Position numbers and translations under genes: made by a program. This document shows, one piece after another, positions 1 to 9,052 of a DNA stretch of 64,000 bases (positions are counted from its first letter, which is position 1; every line of letters starts with the position of its first letter). The notes beneath the pieces are model-generated. The model was not told the DNA's origin. It made no database searches and saw only the letters and a list, made by a program, of their open reading frames with translations. Location: positions 62,001 to 126,000 of the forward strand of contig CABJBM010000008.1 of the NCBI GenBank assembly GCA_902363835.1. Reading direction: 5' to 3'. This DNA is from Lachnospiraceae bacterium (lineage in GTDB: Bacteria; Bacillota; Clostridia; Lachnospirales; Lachnospiraceae).

Positions 1-439
1 CTGGAAGCAGGAATCCTTCCTGATCCATCCAGTTAAGAGATTCTTCTGATCCATGAAACAGGCACATGGCGGTTTTGCTCCTTCGGAATCCCATTTTTTC
101 ATACAGGGCAACTGTTCTGGGATGGGTGTACAGGATCACATTCTGGCCCTTGACCTGATCAAGGAGCAGCCGGATCAGTTTTCTGCCGATTCCGTATCCC
201 TGATACTCCTCATCAAGAGCAATATTATAAACGGCTGCCTGGCAGACTCCATCGGATAAGGCCCTTCCAACGCCAACGATCCTCTCCCTGTCATAGACAA
301 ACACAACTGCATAGCTGTTTGTAAAGATGGTCTTCTGATCCTCAGCAGACCGGTCTGATAAGCCGGAGCGGCGCAGCACATCGGAAACTTCCTGCCAGTG
401 AATCCCTTCTTTTGTTATCTTGTATGTAATATCATTCAT
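1..439 (-). CDS. GNAT-family N-acetyltransferase (3' end outside window)
   Basis: Probable acetyl-CoA-dependent N-acetyltransferase. About 146 codons are visible and the frame is still open at base 1. The start ATG (437-439) is preceded by a GGAGG ribosome site. The acetyl-CoA-binding signature is seen as YQGYGIGRKLI near residues 78-88, followed by the usual late segment with YTHPRTVALYEKMGFR. The gene lies 53 bp downstream of the amino-acid ABC transporter ATPase on the same strand and is probably the last gene of that operon. In Bacillus subtilis a GNAT enzyme (SnaA/YtmI) sits with a cystine-type transporter and an M20 deacetylase and acetylates S-alkyl-cysteine. A similar substrate is inferred here from context only. 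Confidence 0.85.
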   Translation of the reverse strand, partial: MNDITYKITKEGIHWQEVSDVLRRSGLSDRSAEDQKTIFTNSYAVVFVYDRERIVGVGRALSDGVCQAAVYNIALDEEYQGYGIGRKLIRLLLDQVKGQNVILYTHPRTVALYEKMGFRRSKTAMCLFHGSEESLNWMDQEGFLLP

Positions 440-492
440 GGGAAACCTCCTGTCAAGCGGATATTCCCAATCCGCTTTGCTGCTTGATTCGG

Positions 493-1257
493 TTAAATCG
501 TATAATCAGCGCTTTCCAGCATGTGAATCTTCACTAAAAATTCCTTTAACCGCGGGTTTTCCGGGTTGTCAAAAATCTCTTTCGGTGTTCCATCGGCCAC
601 GATTTTTCCGTTTTCCAGAAAAATGATCCGATTGGCCACGTTTCTCACAAAATTCATCTCATGAGTAACAAGGAGTATGGTATTGCCTTCCTGGGCCGCC
701 TTTTTTATGGTCACCAGCACCTCGCTTACCAGCTCCGGATCCAGAGCCGAGGTTGGTTCATCCATGAGAAGCAGCTTTGGATCCATTGCCAGGGCCCTTG
801 CAATGGCCACCCTTTGCTGCTGCCCTCCGGATAAATGCCTGGGGTAATGGGATAAACGGTCTCCCATTCCCACCTTTTGCAAATGCTTTTCCGCAATGGT
901 TCTGGCTTCGCTTTTCTTCAGCTTTTTTACAACTATCAGCCCTTCCATCACATTTTCCAAGGCGGTCCTGTTCTTGAAAAGATTAAACTGCTGGAATACC
1001 ATTTCCGTATTCTTCCGCAATTCCAGCTTTTCCCTGGCTGATTTTGTGGTAAGGTCAATTACCTGATCGTTTATTTTAATGGTTCCTTTTTCCGGTTTTT
1101 CAAGCAGGTTAATGGAACGGAGCAGTGTGGACTTACCGGTTCCTGAGGGACCGATGATGGCCACTACATCACCTTTGTTGATCGCTAAGTCAACCTTATT
1201 CAGTACCACGTTATCGCCGAATCTTTTACTTAATCCCTGAATTTCAATAACGTTCAT
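493..1257 (-). CDS. Polar amino-acid ABC transporter, ATP-binding protein
   Basis: A 254-residue cytoplasmic ATPase that powers uptake with the adjacent permease and lipoprotein. Visible motifs are Walker A GPSGTGKST, the Q-loop (FQQFNLF), the signature LSGGQQQR, Walker B LLLMDEPTSALDPE and the switch His in LLVTHEM. Length and motifs match the GlnQ/TcyN family. The start at 1257 has an AAGGAG site; the frame is open further upstream but no ribosome site supports a longer form. The start overlaps the end of the permease gene by 14 bp, which suggests translational coupling. Neighbours suggest cystine or an S-substituted cysteine as substrate; this is inference. Confidence 0.93.
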   Translation of the reverse strand: MNVIEIQGLSKRFGDNVVLNKVDLAINKGDVVAIIGPSGTGKSTLLRSINLLEKPEKGTIKINDQVIDLTTKSAREKLELRKNTEMVFQQFNLFKNRTALENVMEGLIVVKKLKKSEARTIAEKHLQKVGMGDRLSHYPRHLSGGQQQRVAIARALAMDPKLLLMDEPTSALDPELVSEVLVTIKKAAQEGNTILLVTHEMNFVRNVANRIIFLENGKIVADGTPKEIFDNPENPRLKEFLVKIHMLESADYTI

Positions 1258-2059
1258 ACTTTTGTCTCCTTTCCCTGTTCCTGCCAGCCCCGTTTGACAG
1301 GGCTCTCCCCGTTTTACCAGGTGCAGCAGCATTGCTGGAGGACGTTTCCGGTGCAACGTTTTCCGGCACGCTCATCTTTTTCTCAATGTATACAAACAGC
1401 CGTTCAATGATAATTGTCAATGCCCAGTAGATAATGGCCAAAGAGCAGTAAACCTCAAAATACCGGTAGCTGTTTCCTGCCAGGATCTTGCCCTGGGCCG
1501 TAATTTCAACCACAGAGCAGGTAAATGCAAGAGAGGTTCCCTTTACCAGACTGATGAGGGAGTTTCCCAGGGAGGGAAGGGCCACGGTCACTGCCTGGGG
1601 GAACAATACCCTGCAAAATATCTGGAACCCGGTCATTCCAAGAGCCTTGGCAGCCTCAACCTGCCCTTTTTCCACGGATTGTATGGCCGCCCGTATGGTT
1701 TCCGAATCAAAGGCAGATTGATTAAGCCCTAAAGCTACAATCGCAAAAATAATTGGCGGTATTGCATTTACGTTATAGGAAGTTCCATTGTAGTAGTTAT
1801 AATATTTTAAAGCGATAGGAATTCCAAAGTACGTAAGATACAGCTGGACAATAATCGGGGTTCCCCGTACCACCGAAACAAATAAGGTACATAATTGCCG
1901 CAGGACCGGGATATTGTGAATTTTTACTATGGCGATCAAAAGCCCTGCCACCCAACCGATCATAAGGGCAATTGCCGTTAACTGCAGCGTTACGGGCAGG
2001 TATTTCAGCAATGCAGGAATTTCCGTAAACACCAGCTTCCAGTCAAATATTTTGCTCAT
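1244..2059 (-). CDS. Polar amino-acid ABC transporter, permease
   Basis: A 271-residue inner-membrane permease of the HisM/TcyL type. The N-terminal half has hydrophobic segments beginning at LLKYLPVTLQLTAIALMIGW, and the conserved EAA loop appears as GQVEAAKALGMTGFQIF, which docks to the ATPase. The C-terminal 35 residues after the last membrane segment are polar and low in complexity (Ser/Asn/Ala/Gly/Arg-rich), a longer tail than is usual in the family. Its end overlaps the start of the ATPase gene. The start codon is 18 bp downstream of the binding-protein gene. Confidence 0.92.
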   Translation of the reverse strand: MSKIFDWKLVFTEIPALLKYLPVTLQLTAIALMIGWVAGLLIAIVKIHNIPVLRQLCTLFVSVVRGTPIIVQLYLTYFGIPIALKYYNYYNGTSYNVNAIPPIIFAIVALGLNQSAFDSETIRAAIQSVEKGQVEAAKALGMTGFQIFCRVLFPQAVTVALPSLGNSLISLVKGTSLAFTCSVVEITAQGKILAGNSYRYFEVYCSLAIIYWALTIIIERLFVYIEKKMSVPENVAPETSSSNAAAPGKTGRALSNGAGRNRERRQKYERY

Positions 2060-2077
2060 CTTGTTCCTCCGGTTTTA

Positions 2078-3007
2078 TTAATAAGATGGGGAATAATCGG
2101 ATCCAAACCATTTTAAGTTGATTTCCTTGGAGGTTCCGTCTTCAATCACTTCTTTCAGCGCCTTGTTAATATCCTCTACCAGGGTTTCATTTTCCTTGCT
2201 GACAATCAGATAGCTGAAGGGTTCTTCCATTAAATCCTTTGCAAGGGTGTTGCTGATGGACACTCCCTCCACATTGAAATTAAATTCTCTCTGATAATAC
2301 TCAAACATGGGTTTATCCATTAACACGAAATCATACTTTCCGGCTTCCACATCCTGAATCTGCAATACAAGGTCCTCATCGCTGTATTCAATGACAATGG
2401 GATTCTGGGGATTGGCTGTATTATAGTTTTCCAGGGCAGTGGTAATATTGATCCCTGCCTGGGAAATGGTCTTTAAGCCTGCAAGGTCGGCCCATGTCTC
2501 AATTCCTGCCGCCTTGTCATTGTCCTTTGCAAAAATAGCAACGTATTCATTAGCAAAGATGGGATCAGTGAATAAATACTTTTCTTTTCGTTTTTCATTT
2601 TTTGCAAAATTGTTCACACCGATCTGGTACCGGTCTGAATCCAGGCCTGCAAAAATAGACGGGAAATCGGTCACTTCGATCTCAAGCTTATATTGGGGAA
2701 GCCGGTCAAAAACAGCTTTGATCAGCTCAATGTTGTGACCGGTCAGCTGGTTGCTGCTGTCCACAAAGGTAAAGGGCTTTGGTGAACCGCCGGTTGCCGC
2801 ATGAATCACCACCTGTTCCGCTGTTTTAGCGGCTTCGCTGCTCTCTTCCTGTTTTGACGGCTCCGCCGTACTTTCCGTTTTTGTTGTTTCACCGGCTGTT
2901 TCCGGAGCTGGTGCCGCGGTGCTGCTCTTGCATCCGGTCAGGGCTCCCAATACGGCCACTGCCGCAAGTACCCCTGCAATTGATTTGCCTGTAATATTCT
3001 TCTTCAT
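2078..3007 (-). CDS. Amino-acid ABC transporter substrate-binding lipoprotein
   Basis: A 309-residue solute-binding protein (SBP family 3). The start at 3007 follows an AGGAGA site. The N terminus is a lipoprotein signal ending in the lipobox LTGC, followed by an Ala/Pro/Thr/Glu/Ser-rich linker of about 50 residues. The mature lobe begins near VVIHAATGGSPKPFTFVD and has the typical LTGHNIELIKAV segment. It precedes the permease and ATPase genes with short gaps. The family binds cystine, glutamine or similar amino acids; the exact ligand cannot be read from sequence. Next to metQ it gives the operon two separate amino-acid receptors. Confidence 0.92.
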   Translation of the reverse strand: MKKNITGKSIAGVLAAVAVLGALTGCKSSTAAPAPETAGETTKTESTAEPSKQEESSEAAKTAEQVVIHAATGGSPKPFTFVDSSNQLTGHNIELIKAVFDRLPQYKLEIEVTDFPSIFAGLDSDRYQIGVNNFAKNEKRKEKYLFTDPIFANEYVAIFAKDNDKAAGIETWADLAGLKTISQAGINITTALENYNTANPQNPIVIEYSDEDLVLQIQDVEAGKYDFVLMDKPMFEYYQREFNFNVEGVSISNTLAKDLMEEPFSYLIVSKENETLVEDINKALKEVIEDGTSKEINLKWFGSDYSPSY

Positions 3008-3087
3008 AATTATTTCTCCTCTCTTTCCCCTGATTATGGGAATTTCCAAAAACATTGTCTGTCAGTTCAATATTTTTCCTTCCTGTT

Positions 3088-3912
3088 TTATTGCAATTCC
3101 TGTGGAACGAACCACAAGCCTGTGTTGTTCTTTTTTATATACTCTTTAAATTCGTCAGAATGATAAGCTGCCGCAATGTCCTTTGCCCATTTTGTGTCCT
3201 TGTTCTCTTCCTTTACAACCACCTGTAAAATCAAGTGATCCAGAATATCTTCCTGTAAAATGGCAGTGGAAGGGTCGATGCCTGCATTATAAACAATGCT
3301 TCCTGTAATAACTGCAAAGTCAAAATCATCCAAAGCAGGCGGAATGTTCAGCGAATCCATTTCCACAAATTTGATGTTGTACTTGTTTTCCACAACATCG
3401 GATTGTTTCACCTTTTCTAAGGGAACCTCCGGGTTGAGCTTAATCCAGCCGGCCTTTTGCAACAGTGCATAAGCTCTTGCCGTATTGGATGCATCGTTTG
3501 GTACTGCTACAACCGCACCATCGGCTATGGCATCCAAAGAGGTATGCGTTGCGGAAAACAGTCCGGCAGGAACGGTGGGGATTGGAGAGATTGGAACAAG
3601 GTTTCCGTTTTGGTTTTTATTGAAATTATCGGCATAGGCAGTGTGCTGCTCCACATTAAAGTCAATTTCCCCTTCATTTAAAGCTGTGTCGTTTTGTAAA
3701 AGATCGGAAAAATCCACCACTTCCAGCTTATATCCCTGTTTTTCCAAAATAGGCTTTACTGCCTCTTCAAACAAAACGGTATACGGTCCTGCAGCCTTGC
3801 CGTATTTCAATGTTTTTTTGTCCTGGCCCACCTTGCTTCCGGTATTGGCTGAGCAGCCTGCAACAGCCACGGCAAGTAAGGCAGCGATAATAGATAATCC
3901 AAGTTTTTTCAT
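3088..3912 (-). CDS. metQ: Methionine ABC transporter substrate-binding lipoprotein MetQ
   Basis: A 274-residue NlpA/MetQ-family receptor for methionine or related sulfur amino acids. It has a lipoprotein signal with lipobox VAGC at about residue 20. Family landmarks are LKYGKAAGPYTVLFEEAVKP near the start, the DFSDLLQNDTALNEGEID segment, and VAVPNDASNTARALLL-like ligand-pocket sequence. It completes the MetNIQ transporter with the two genes immediately upstream, and the gap to metI is only 15 bp. The start at 3912 follows a GGAGG site. Confidence 0.93.
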   Translation of the reverse strand: MKKLGLSIIAALLAVAVAGCSANTGSKVGQDKKTLKYGKAAGPYTVLFEEAVKPILEKQGYKLEVVDFSDLLQNDTALNEGEIDFNVEQHTAYADNFNKNQNGNLVPISPIPTVPAGLFSATHTSLDAIADGAVVAVPNDASNTARAYALLQKAGWIKLNPEVPLEKVKQSDVVENKYNIKFVEMDSLNIPPALDDFDFAVITGSIVYNAGIDPSTAILQEDILDHLILQVVVKEENKDTKWAKDIAAAYHSDEFKEYIKKNNTGLWFVPQELQ

Positions 3913-3927
3913 AATTAGGTTCCTCCT

Positions 3928-4596
3928 TTATTTACGTGTTCTCACACGTTTTGACAAATAATTTCCAAATCCTTGAATCAGCTGAACAAATACAATCAGC
4001 ACGATTACGGTTGCAACCATCAAGGGGGTGTTAAACTGCTGATAACCATAGGTTAATGCCAGATTTCCCACACCGCCTCCGCCAATGGCTCCTGCCATGG
4101 CGGTTGCGCCAAGAAGGCCAATGGTACCTGTGGTCAGGGACAGAATCAGGGAGCCCATTGCTTCGGGAAGTAAAAAGTGCCAGATCACCTGCATGGGAGT
4201 GGCTCCCATTGCTTCTGCCGCCTCAATGATTCCCCTGTCAACTTCAAGTAAAGAGCTTTCCACTAACCGGGAAAGAAAAGGCGTTATATAAAACACCAGG
4301 GAAACCAGGGCAGCCTGAGTTCCGATACGGGTGCCGACTATGATTTTTGTTAAGGGCATAATTGCCACCAGCAGAATAATATAGGGAACGGAACGCACGA
4401 TGTTGATGGTATAATTGATCAGGTTATAGACTGCTGTGTTTTGCAAAATGCCTCCCTTACGCGTAATGGTAAGCAGGATACCAAGGGGAATGCCAAGGAG
4501 TGACCCAAGCAGCAGACCCCAGAACAGCATATAAAGGGTCTGACCTGCGGCAATTGCCATCTGTTCGCCCGTGATTCCTAAATATTGTTCAATCAT
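3928..4596 (-). CDS. metI: Methionine ABC transporter permease MetI
   Basis: A 222-residue permease with about five membrane segments, matching MetI in length. The EAA loop is visible as GIIEAAEAMGATPMQVIWHFLLPEA, and the family's Gly-rich ATAMAGAIGGGGVGNLA stretch follows. It overlaps the end of metN by 8 bp and is followed by metQ after 15 bp, the usual order metN-metI-metQ. It forms the membrane pore of the methionine importer. Confidence 0.95.
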   Translation of the reverse strand: MIEQYLGITGEQMAIAAGQTLYMLFWGLLLGSLLGIPLGILLTITRKGGILQNTAVYNLINYTINIVRSVPYIILLVAIMPLTKIIVGTRIGTQAALVSLVFYITPFLSRLVESSLLEVDRGIIEAAEAMGATPMQVIWHFLLPEAMGSLILSLTTGTIGLLGATAMAGAIGGGGVGNLALTYGYQQFNTPLMVATVIVLIVFVQLIQGFGNYLSKRVRTRK

Positions 4597-5638
4597 TGTG
4601 ATCCTCCTGTCCCCGGTTTAAGGTTAAGACTTCAACATAAACTCCGGAATCTTCAATAAACTTCTGCACCTCATCAACCTTTTCCCTTGAACCGAACACC
4701 TGCACAATCATGACGCTGAACACGATCCCCTGAAGCTCACAAACCGTTGCAAACAAAATGCTGTTTTCCATGTGATATTCTGCACTTATGCGGTACAGCA
4801 GCGGTTTTCCGGCAGTATTTCCCTGAAAGCGCAGGCGGAAGATCCGGTTTTCCCTCTGATCATTGAGAATTTCCAGGGCAAGGCTTTTTGGTATGCTGTC
4901 GTTAATCACGGTTTTTACAAAACTCTTTGTGATTTTATGCTGGGGATTGCCGAATACTTCAAGTACGGTCCCCTGCTCCAGCACTCTTCCTCCATCCATA
5001 ACCGCAACCTTGTTGCACACATTGCAAATGACGTTCATTTCGTGGGTAATCAGGAGAATTGTGACGTTTAACTCTCTGTTGATTTTTTTCAAAAGCTCTA
5101 AAATAGAGTCAGTTGTCTTTGGATCCAAAGCGCTTGTGGCCTCGTCGCAAAGCAGGATGCTGGGATTTGTGGCAAGGGCCCGGGCTATGCCCACCCTTTG
5201 CTTTTGGCCGCCTGAAAGCCTTGACACATTGGTGTGAATCTTATCTTCAAGCTCTACAAACTGCAAAAGTTCCTTTACCCGTCTTTCGATTTCTTTTTTC
5301 GGCACTTTGTTTAATATCAGGGGCGCTGCTATATTCTGAAAAACAGATTTGGACTGCAGCAGATTAAATTGCTGAAAAATCATGCCAATGTTTTTTCTCA
5401 GCTTGCGTAAGTCCTGATTTGACAGGGTGGTAATGTCTGTGCCGTCAACCAGCACCCGCCCTTCTGACGGACGCTCCAATAAGTTTACCAGCCGTACCAG
5501 GGTTGATTTACCTGCTCCGCTGAATCCCACCACTCCGAAAATGTCACCTTTTTCAACTGAAAGACTGACCTGCCGCAAGGCATGAACTTCGCCGGAAACA
5601 GAATCAAACCGCTTACTTACGTTTTGAATTTCAATCAT
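4589..5638 (-). CDS. metN: Methionine ABC transporter ATP-binding protein MetN
   Basis: A 349-residue ATPase, the expected MetN length. The first 240 residues are the nucleotide-binding domain: Walker A GFSGAGKST, signature LSGGQKQR, Walker B ILLCDEATSALDP, switch His in LLITHEM. The last 90 residues form the regulatory NIL domain, which in the family binds methionine and inhibits transport. The start at 5638 overlaps the end of the M20 gene by 8 bp, and the stop overlaps metI. No SAM riboswitch was recognised in front of the operon. Confidence 0.95.
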   Translation of the reverse strand: MIEIQNVSKRFDSVSGEVHALRQVSLSVEKGDIFGVVGFSGAGKSTLVRLVNLLERPSEGRVLVDGTDITTLSNQDLRKLRKNIGMIFQQFNLLQSKSVFQNIAAPLILNKVPKKEIERRVKELLQFVELEDKIHTNVSRLSGGQKQRVGIARALATNPSILLCDEATSALDPKTTDSILELLKKINRELNVTILLITHEMNVICNVCNKVAVMDGGRVLEQGTVLEVFGNPQHKITKSFVKTVINDSIPKSLALEILNDQRENRIFRLRFQGNTAGKPLLYRISAEYHMENSILFATVCELQGIVFSVMIVQVFGSREKVDEVQKFIEDSGVYVEVLTLNRGQEDHND

Positions 5639-6590
5639 TGTCTGCCTCCTCCTGCACAGGGATCAATTCACCGCTTTTTATGGCAGAAAGAGTTTTTACA
5701 GCCAGAGCTGCAAAATAATCAACTGCAGGTGTCAATGCATTGGTGTCAATTTGAAACTTGGGATGATGATTAGGGTAGGAATCACCCGTACCGATACGAA
5801 TGAAAAAACCCGGGACCTTTTCCTGATAAAAGGCAAAGTCTTCTCCGCCAAGAGATGGGGAGGAGGTCTTAACCCATAACCCCTGGTCCTTTGCAACAGC
5901 AGCAGCCACAGGCGCAAAGCACGGGGCGTTGTTTGTGGCAGGAGGCCCTGCAAGCCAATGGATTTCTGCTGCTGCCCCCTGTGATAAAGCAATGTGCTGA
6001 ACCAGGGAGCGAAAACGTTCTTCCATTAACCGGCGGTTATGTCTGCCCATGGTCCGTATGGTTCCTTCCAGTTCTGCTGTCTGGGGAATTACATTCCATG
6101 TATTTCCGGCTGTAATCCGGGTTATGCTGAGCAGTCCCTGGGAAAAGGGATCAATATTGCGGCTGACAATGCTTTGGGCAAGGGTTACTATTTGTGAGGC
6201 CGGTTGAAAGAGGATCTTTACCTTTCCCTGAAAATGCTCCCGCTGTTCCTGCAGTTTTTTTGCCACATACAGCATAACTGTGGTGTGAAAGTCGTGGCCG
6301 CAGGCATGCATTTTCCCGGTTATGGCAGAGGCATAGGGTAATCCGGTTTCTTCCTGTACGGGCAGGGCGTCGATATCGCAGCGCAGGGCGATTACAGGGC
6401 CGTCATTTGCGCCTTGAATTTCTGCAACCAATCCTGTTTTTAAATCCAGATCCAGGATATGTACTTTACGATGTTCCAGAAACTCACGAATCCGGCCGGT
6501 TGTCTCGTATTCTTCAAACGAGAGCTCGGGATTTTGGTGAAACCAATGGAAGGTTTCTGTAATCTGATGATAAAACGTAGAATGTGACAT
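5631..6590 (-). CDS. M20-family amidohydrolase with an internal deletion
   Basis: An open frame of 319 residues related to the IAA-amino-acid hydrolase/SndA-type M20 deacylases, which are usually 380-400 residues. The metal-site motifs RCDIDALPVQEE and MHACGHDFHTT are present, as are the C-terminal GGEDFAFY and the later His. The segment that should follow FQPA, containing the catalytic Glu pair and the first half of the dimerisation domain (about 80 residues), is missing: FQPA runs straight into SQIVTLAQSIVSRN. The frame is intact, so this is a clean deletion. The product is probably inactive. It sits between the GST-like gene and metN, overlapping metN by 8 bp. An intact M20 paralogue lies at 22741-23925. 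Confidence 0.85.
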   Translation of the reverse strand: MSHSTFYHQITETFHWFHQNPELSFEEYETTGRIREFLEHRKVHILDLDLKTGLVAEIQGANDGPVIALRCDIDALPVQEETGLPYASAITGKMHACGHDFHTTVMLYVAKKLQEQREHFQGKVKILFQPASQIVTLAQSIVSRNIDPFSQGLLSITRITAGNTWNVIPQTAELEGTIRTMGRHNRRLMEERFRSLVQHIALSQGAAAEIHWLAGPPATNNAPCFAPVAAAVAKDQGLWVKTSSPSLGGEDFAFYQEKVPGFFIRIGTGDSYPNHHPKFQIDTNALTPAVDYFAALAVKTLSAIKSGELIPVQEEADND

Positions 6591-6657
6591 GAACGGTTCA
6601 ACCTTTCCTATTTAATACTTTAAAGCCAATGGAACTTTTGAATTTTCACTTCCCTTA

Positions 6658-7647
6658 TCAATCCTCCGTTTTTCTTTTTCCAAATTTTTCGTCCCTGTTA
6701 TTGGATTCATCCCAAATGGATACATCCGGTCCCAGGGGAAGGATGTTATATGGGTTATGTCCATGGCTTCCTAAGAGATATCCCCTTTTGATGGCGTCAA
6801 AATCCGTGGCCTCTTTAAATGCCGGAATCGTGTATAAATCCTTTGCATAATTCCACAGATTATCAAAATCTGCAATGCGGTTCCTGTTTGTTTTGTGGCT
6901 GAAATAATAAGCAACGTCAAACCTGGCAAGGGTTACGTACAACCGGATATCAGAATCAGTGAGCCGGTCTCCAAATAAGTATCTTCCCTTTGAAAGCCGC
7001 TCTTCCAGCCAGTCAAGCCTTTGGAACAGCACATCATAGGCAGCTTCATATTCTTTCTGGGACTGGGCAAATCCGGCCTTATAGACTCCGTTGTTCACTT
7101 CATGGAATAAGATCACATTAAGCTCATCAATCTCTTTCCTCAAATCCTCAGGATACAGATCCGGTGCTCCCGGCTTATGAAATGGCTTCCACTCCGTTTC
7201 CCAGTAATTTGTCAAACGATGATAATCGTTGTTAACCACTTTCCCGGTCTTTAAATCCACCACAGTCGGAACGGTTGCCCTTCCCTCATATTCCGGGTCC
7301 GTGGCTGCGTAGATTTCCGGAAGATAACGGATTTTAAGAACCGGGTCCACTCCGCCCTCATCAAGGGAAAATTCCCAGCCCTTCTCAGTTCTTACGGGGC
7401 TTACCCTGCCGACGCTGATCACATCTTCCAGCCCTAAAAGCTTAAGGGCTATGATCTGTCTTGTGGCCCATGGGCAAAGAGGCGTCCAAATGAGCCGGTA
7501 CCGCCCTGCTTCCACAGGAAGCTCTCCCTCCCCCTTACCAAAGGGAGTGACAAAATGATTATCCTGCCTTACAAAGGCGCCGGTTTCGGATACTTCGTGG
7601 GTATCTTCCGTGGTTGCAACCTTTCCGAATTTCTCTTCTACCGCCAT
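6658..7647 (-). CDS. Glutathionyl-hydroquinone reductase-like (GST superfamily)
   Basis: A 329-residue protein of the YqjG/PcpF/ECM4 type. The N-terminal thioredoxin-like domain carries the family's catalytic cysteine as CPWA (Cys58), then VPTVVD typical of the GSH site. The C-terminal all-helical domain includes FGDRLTDSDIRLYVTLARFD. Known members remove glutathione from glutathionyl-hydroquinones and related conjugates. The start at 7647 follows an AAGGAAG site; the frame is open for 27 more codons upstream without a ribosome site. It appears to be the first gene of the operon running to base 1, an unusual place for a glutathione enzyme, which supports a role in thiol-conjugate salvage (inference). 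Confidence 0.88.
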   Translation of the reverse strand: MAVEEKFGKVATTEDTHEVSETGAFVRQDNHFVTPFGKGEGELPVEAGRYRLIWTPLCPWATRQIIALKLLGLEDVISVGRVSPVRTEKGWEFSLDEGGVDPVLKIRYLPEIYAATDPEYEGRATVPTVVDLKTGKVVNNDYHRLTNYWETEWKPFHKPGAPDLYPEDLRKEIDELNVILFHEVNNGVYKAGFAQSQKEYEAAYDVLFQRLDWLEERLSKGRYLFGDRLTDSDIRLYVTLARFDVAYYFSHKTNRNRIADFDNLWNYAKDLYTIPAFKEATDFDAIKRGYLLGSHGHNPYNILPLGPDVSIWDESNNRDEKFGKRKTED

Positions 7648-7869
7648 ATTTTCTTCCTTCTTTCCTAAATTTGAGTACAAAAAAAGCAGATGTCCTCTGA
7701 CACCCGCCCTTCTATGCATAAACGGCATGCACAGGAGTTCCAGGTTTCAAGACACTGGCGAAATGACCGTTCCTTACCCAATTACAGCAACAACACATTG
7801 GTTCCATCTTTCCATTTATCTTAAACATGTTTAACTCCTTTCCCTTTATTCCTGTTTCTTTTCATTGAT

Positions 7870-7930
7870 ATCTTACCATTCCTATAGGTTTTTGTATAAT
7901 AGATTAAAAATACAGCTGGCAATAAGATTA
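7870..7930 (-). promoter_or_regulatory. Putative promoter and CymR-like operator of the gst-M20-metNIQ operon
   Basis: On the minus strand TTGCCA, a 17-bp spacer and TTATAC form a plausible promoter that begins inside the cysK terminator hairpin. Just downstream is the 8-bp palindrome CCTATAGG (about 7883-7890) in the context ACCTATAGGAAT, close to the expected transcription start. Related repeats occur at cysK, metB and the rrf2 gene. The remainder of the 7648-8073 interval shows no convincing gene. Confidence 0.5.
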
Positions 7931-7950
7931 TCTTATAACCAGCTGTTTTC
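7908..7950 (-). terminator. Probable intrinsic terminator of cysK
   Basis: A long hairpin with outer arms ACAGCTGG/CCAGCTGT and inner arms ATAAGAT/ATCTTAT, followed on the minus strand by ATTTTTAAT. It lies about 120 bp beyond the cysK stop. Positions are approximate to a few bases. Confidence 0.6.
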
Positions 7951-8073
7951 TGAACCACCAGTCATTTTGTTTCATGAAAAGTTTTAACCGGGTCAGATAC
8001 CCTGCATTTTTCTGCAAAAATCTGACTCTGTGGGCAGTCCAAGGTCAGGCAAGGCTGGTTCTGGCTCCTTCTT

Positions 8074-9006
8074 TTATGAGAATAAAGGAGTGGACAGGTA
8101 TCTGTCACCGGAATCCGGAAGCAGAACCACAATTGTCTTTCCCTTGTTTTCCGGCCTTTCTGCCAGAAGCTTTGCTGCCTTTAATGCAGCTCCTGAGGAG
8201 ATTCCCACCAGAATTCCTTCTGATACTGCAAATGCCTTTCCTTCCTTAAATGCATCCTCGTTTTCAATGGTAATTATTTCATCGTAAATTCCGGTGTCCA
8301 GCACTTCGGGAACAAAGCCTGCGCCGATTCCCTGGATCTTGTGAGGACCTGGTTTGCCTCCGGAAAGCACCGGGCTGCTTGCCGGTTCTACGGCTACGAT
8401 CCTGACTCCAGGTTTCTTTGCTTTTAAATATTCTCCCACACCTGTGATGGTTCCGCCAGTGCCTACGCCGGCAACAAAAATATCCACAGCCCCGTCTGTC
8501 TGCTCCCAAACCTCCGGACCGGTAGTTTCCTTATGCACCTTTGGATTGGCAGGGTTTACAAACTGTCCAAGGATAATGGAACCGGGTATGCTGGCTTTCA
8601 GCTCCTCTGCTTTTTCAATGGCACCCTTCATGCCCTTTGCTCCCTCGGTCAATTCCAGCTCTGCGCCGTAAGCTTTTAATAAATTTCTCCGCTCCACGCT
8701 CATGGTGTCAGGGAGTGTCAGAATGGTTCTATAACCCTTGGCTGCAGCAACAGCTGCCAGGCCAATTCCCGTATTTCCGGATGTTGGCTCAATAATGGTT
8801 GCTCCGGGTTTTAATATCCCTTTTTCTTCCGCATCCTCGATCATGGCAAGGGCAATTCTGTCTTTTACGGAACCGGCGGGATTTAAGTATTCCAGCTTAG
8901 CCAAAAGGGTGACGCCCTGGATCCCTTCCTTTGCACTGTATCTGTTTAATTTAAGTACCGGTGTTCCACCGATGAGCTCCACTGCACTTTCTTTAATTGT
9001 TCCCAT
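8074..9006 (-). CDS. cysK: Cysteine synthase (O-acetylserine sulfhydrylase)
   Basis: A 310-residue PLP enzyme that makes cysteine from O-acetylserine and sulfide. The PLP lysine is in [11 protein letters not shown] (about residue 45), the substrate loop is [12 protein letters not shown], the phosphate-binding loop is [10 protein letters not shown] and the C-terminal serine site is LLPDSGDRY. Length is normal. The start at 9006 has a GGAGG site. It is transcribed alone, with a 300-bp leader that carries a cysteine-rich mini-ORF and a terminator, so it is probably controlled by transcription attenuation as well as by a promoter-proximal operator. Confidence 0.97.
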   Translation of the reverse strand: MGTIKESAVELIGGTPVLKLNRYSAKEGIQGVTLLAKLEYLNPAGSVKDRIALAMIEDAEEKGILKPGATIIEPTSGNTGIGLAAVAAAKGYRTILTLPDTMSVERRNLLKAYGAELELTEGAKGMKGAIEKAEELKASIPGSIILGQFVNPANPKVHKETTGPEVWEQTDGAVDIFVAGVGTGGTITGVGEYLKAKKPGVRIVAVEPASSPVLSGGKPGPHKIQGIGAGFVPEVLDTGIYDEIITIENEDAFKEGKAFAVSEGILVGISSGAALKAAKLLAERPENKGKTIVVLLPDSGDRYLSTPLFS

Positions 9007-9052
9007 ATTCTTTACCTCCGTTTTATATGATATTTATTAGTTTGATTAATAT

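Noticed and set aside
6591..8073. SAM (S-box) riboswitch ahead of the metNIQ operon
   Set aside because: The conserved S-box core elements were not found; only a promoter, a short palindrome and the cysK terminator are visible.
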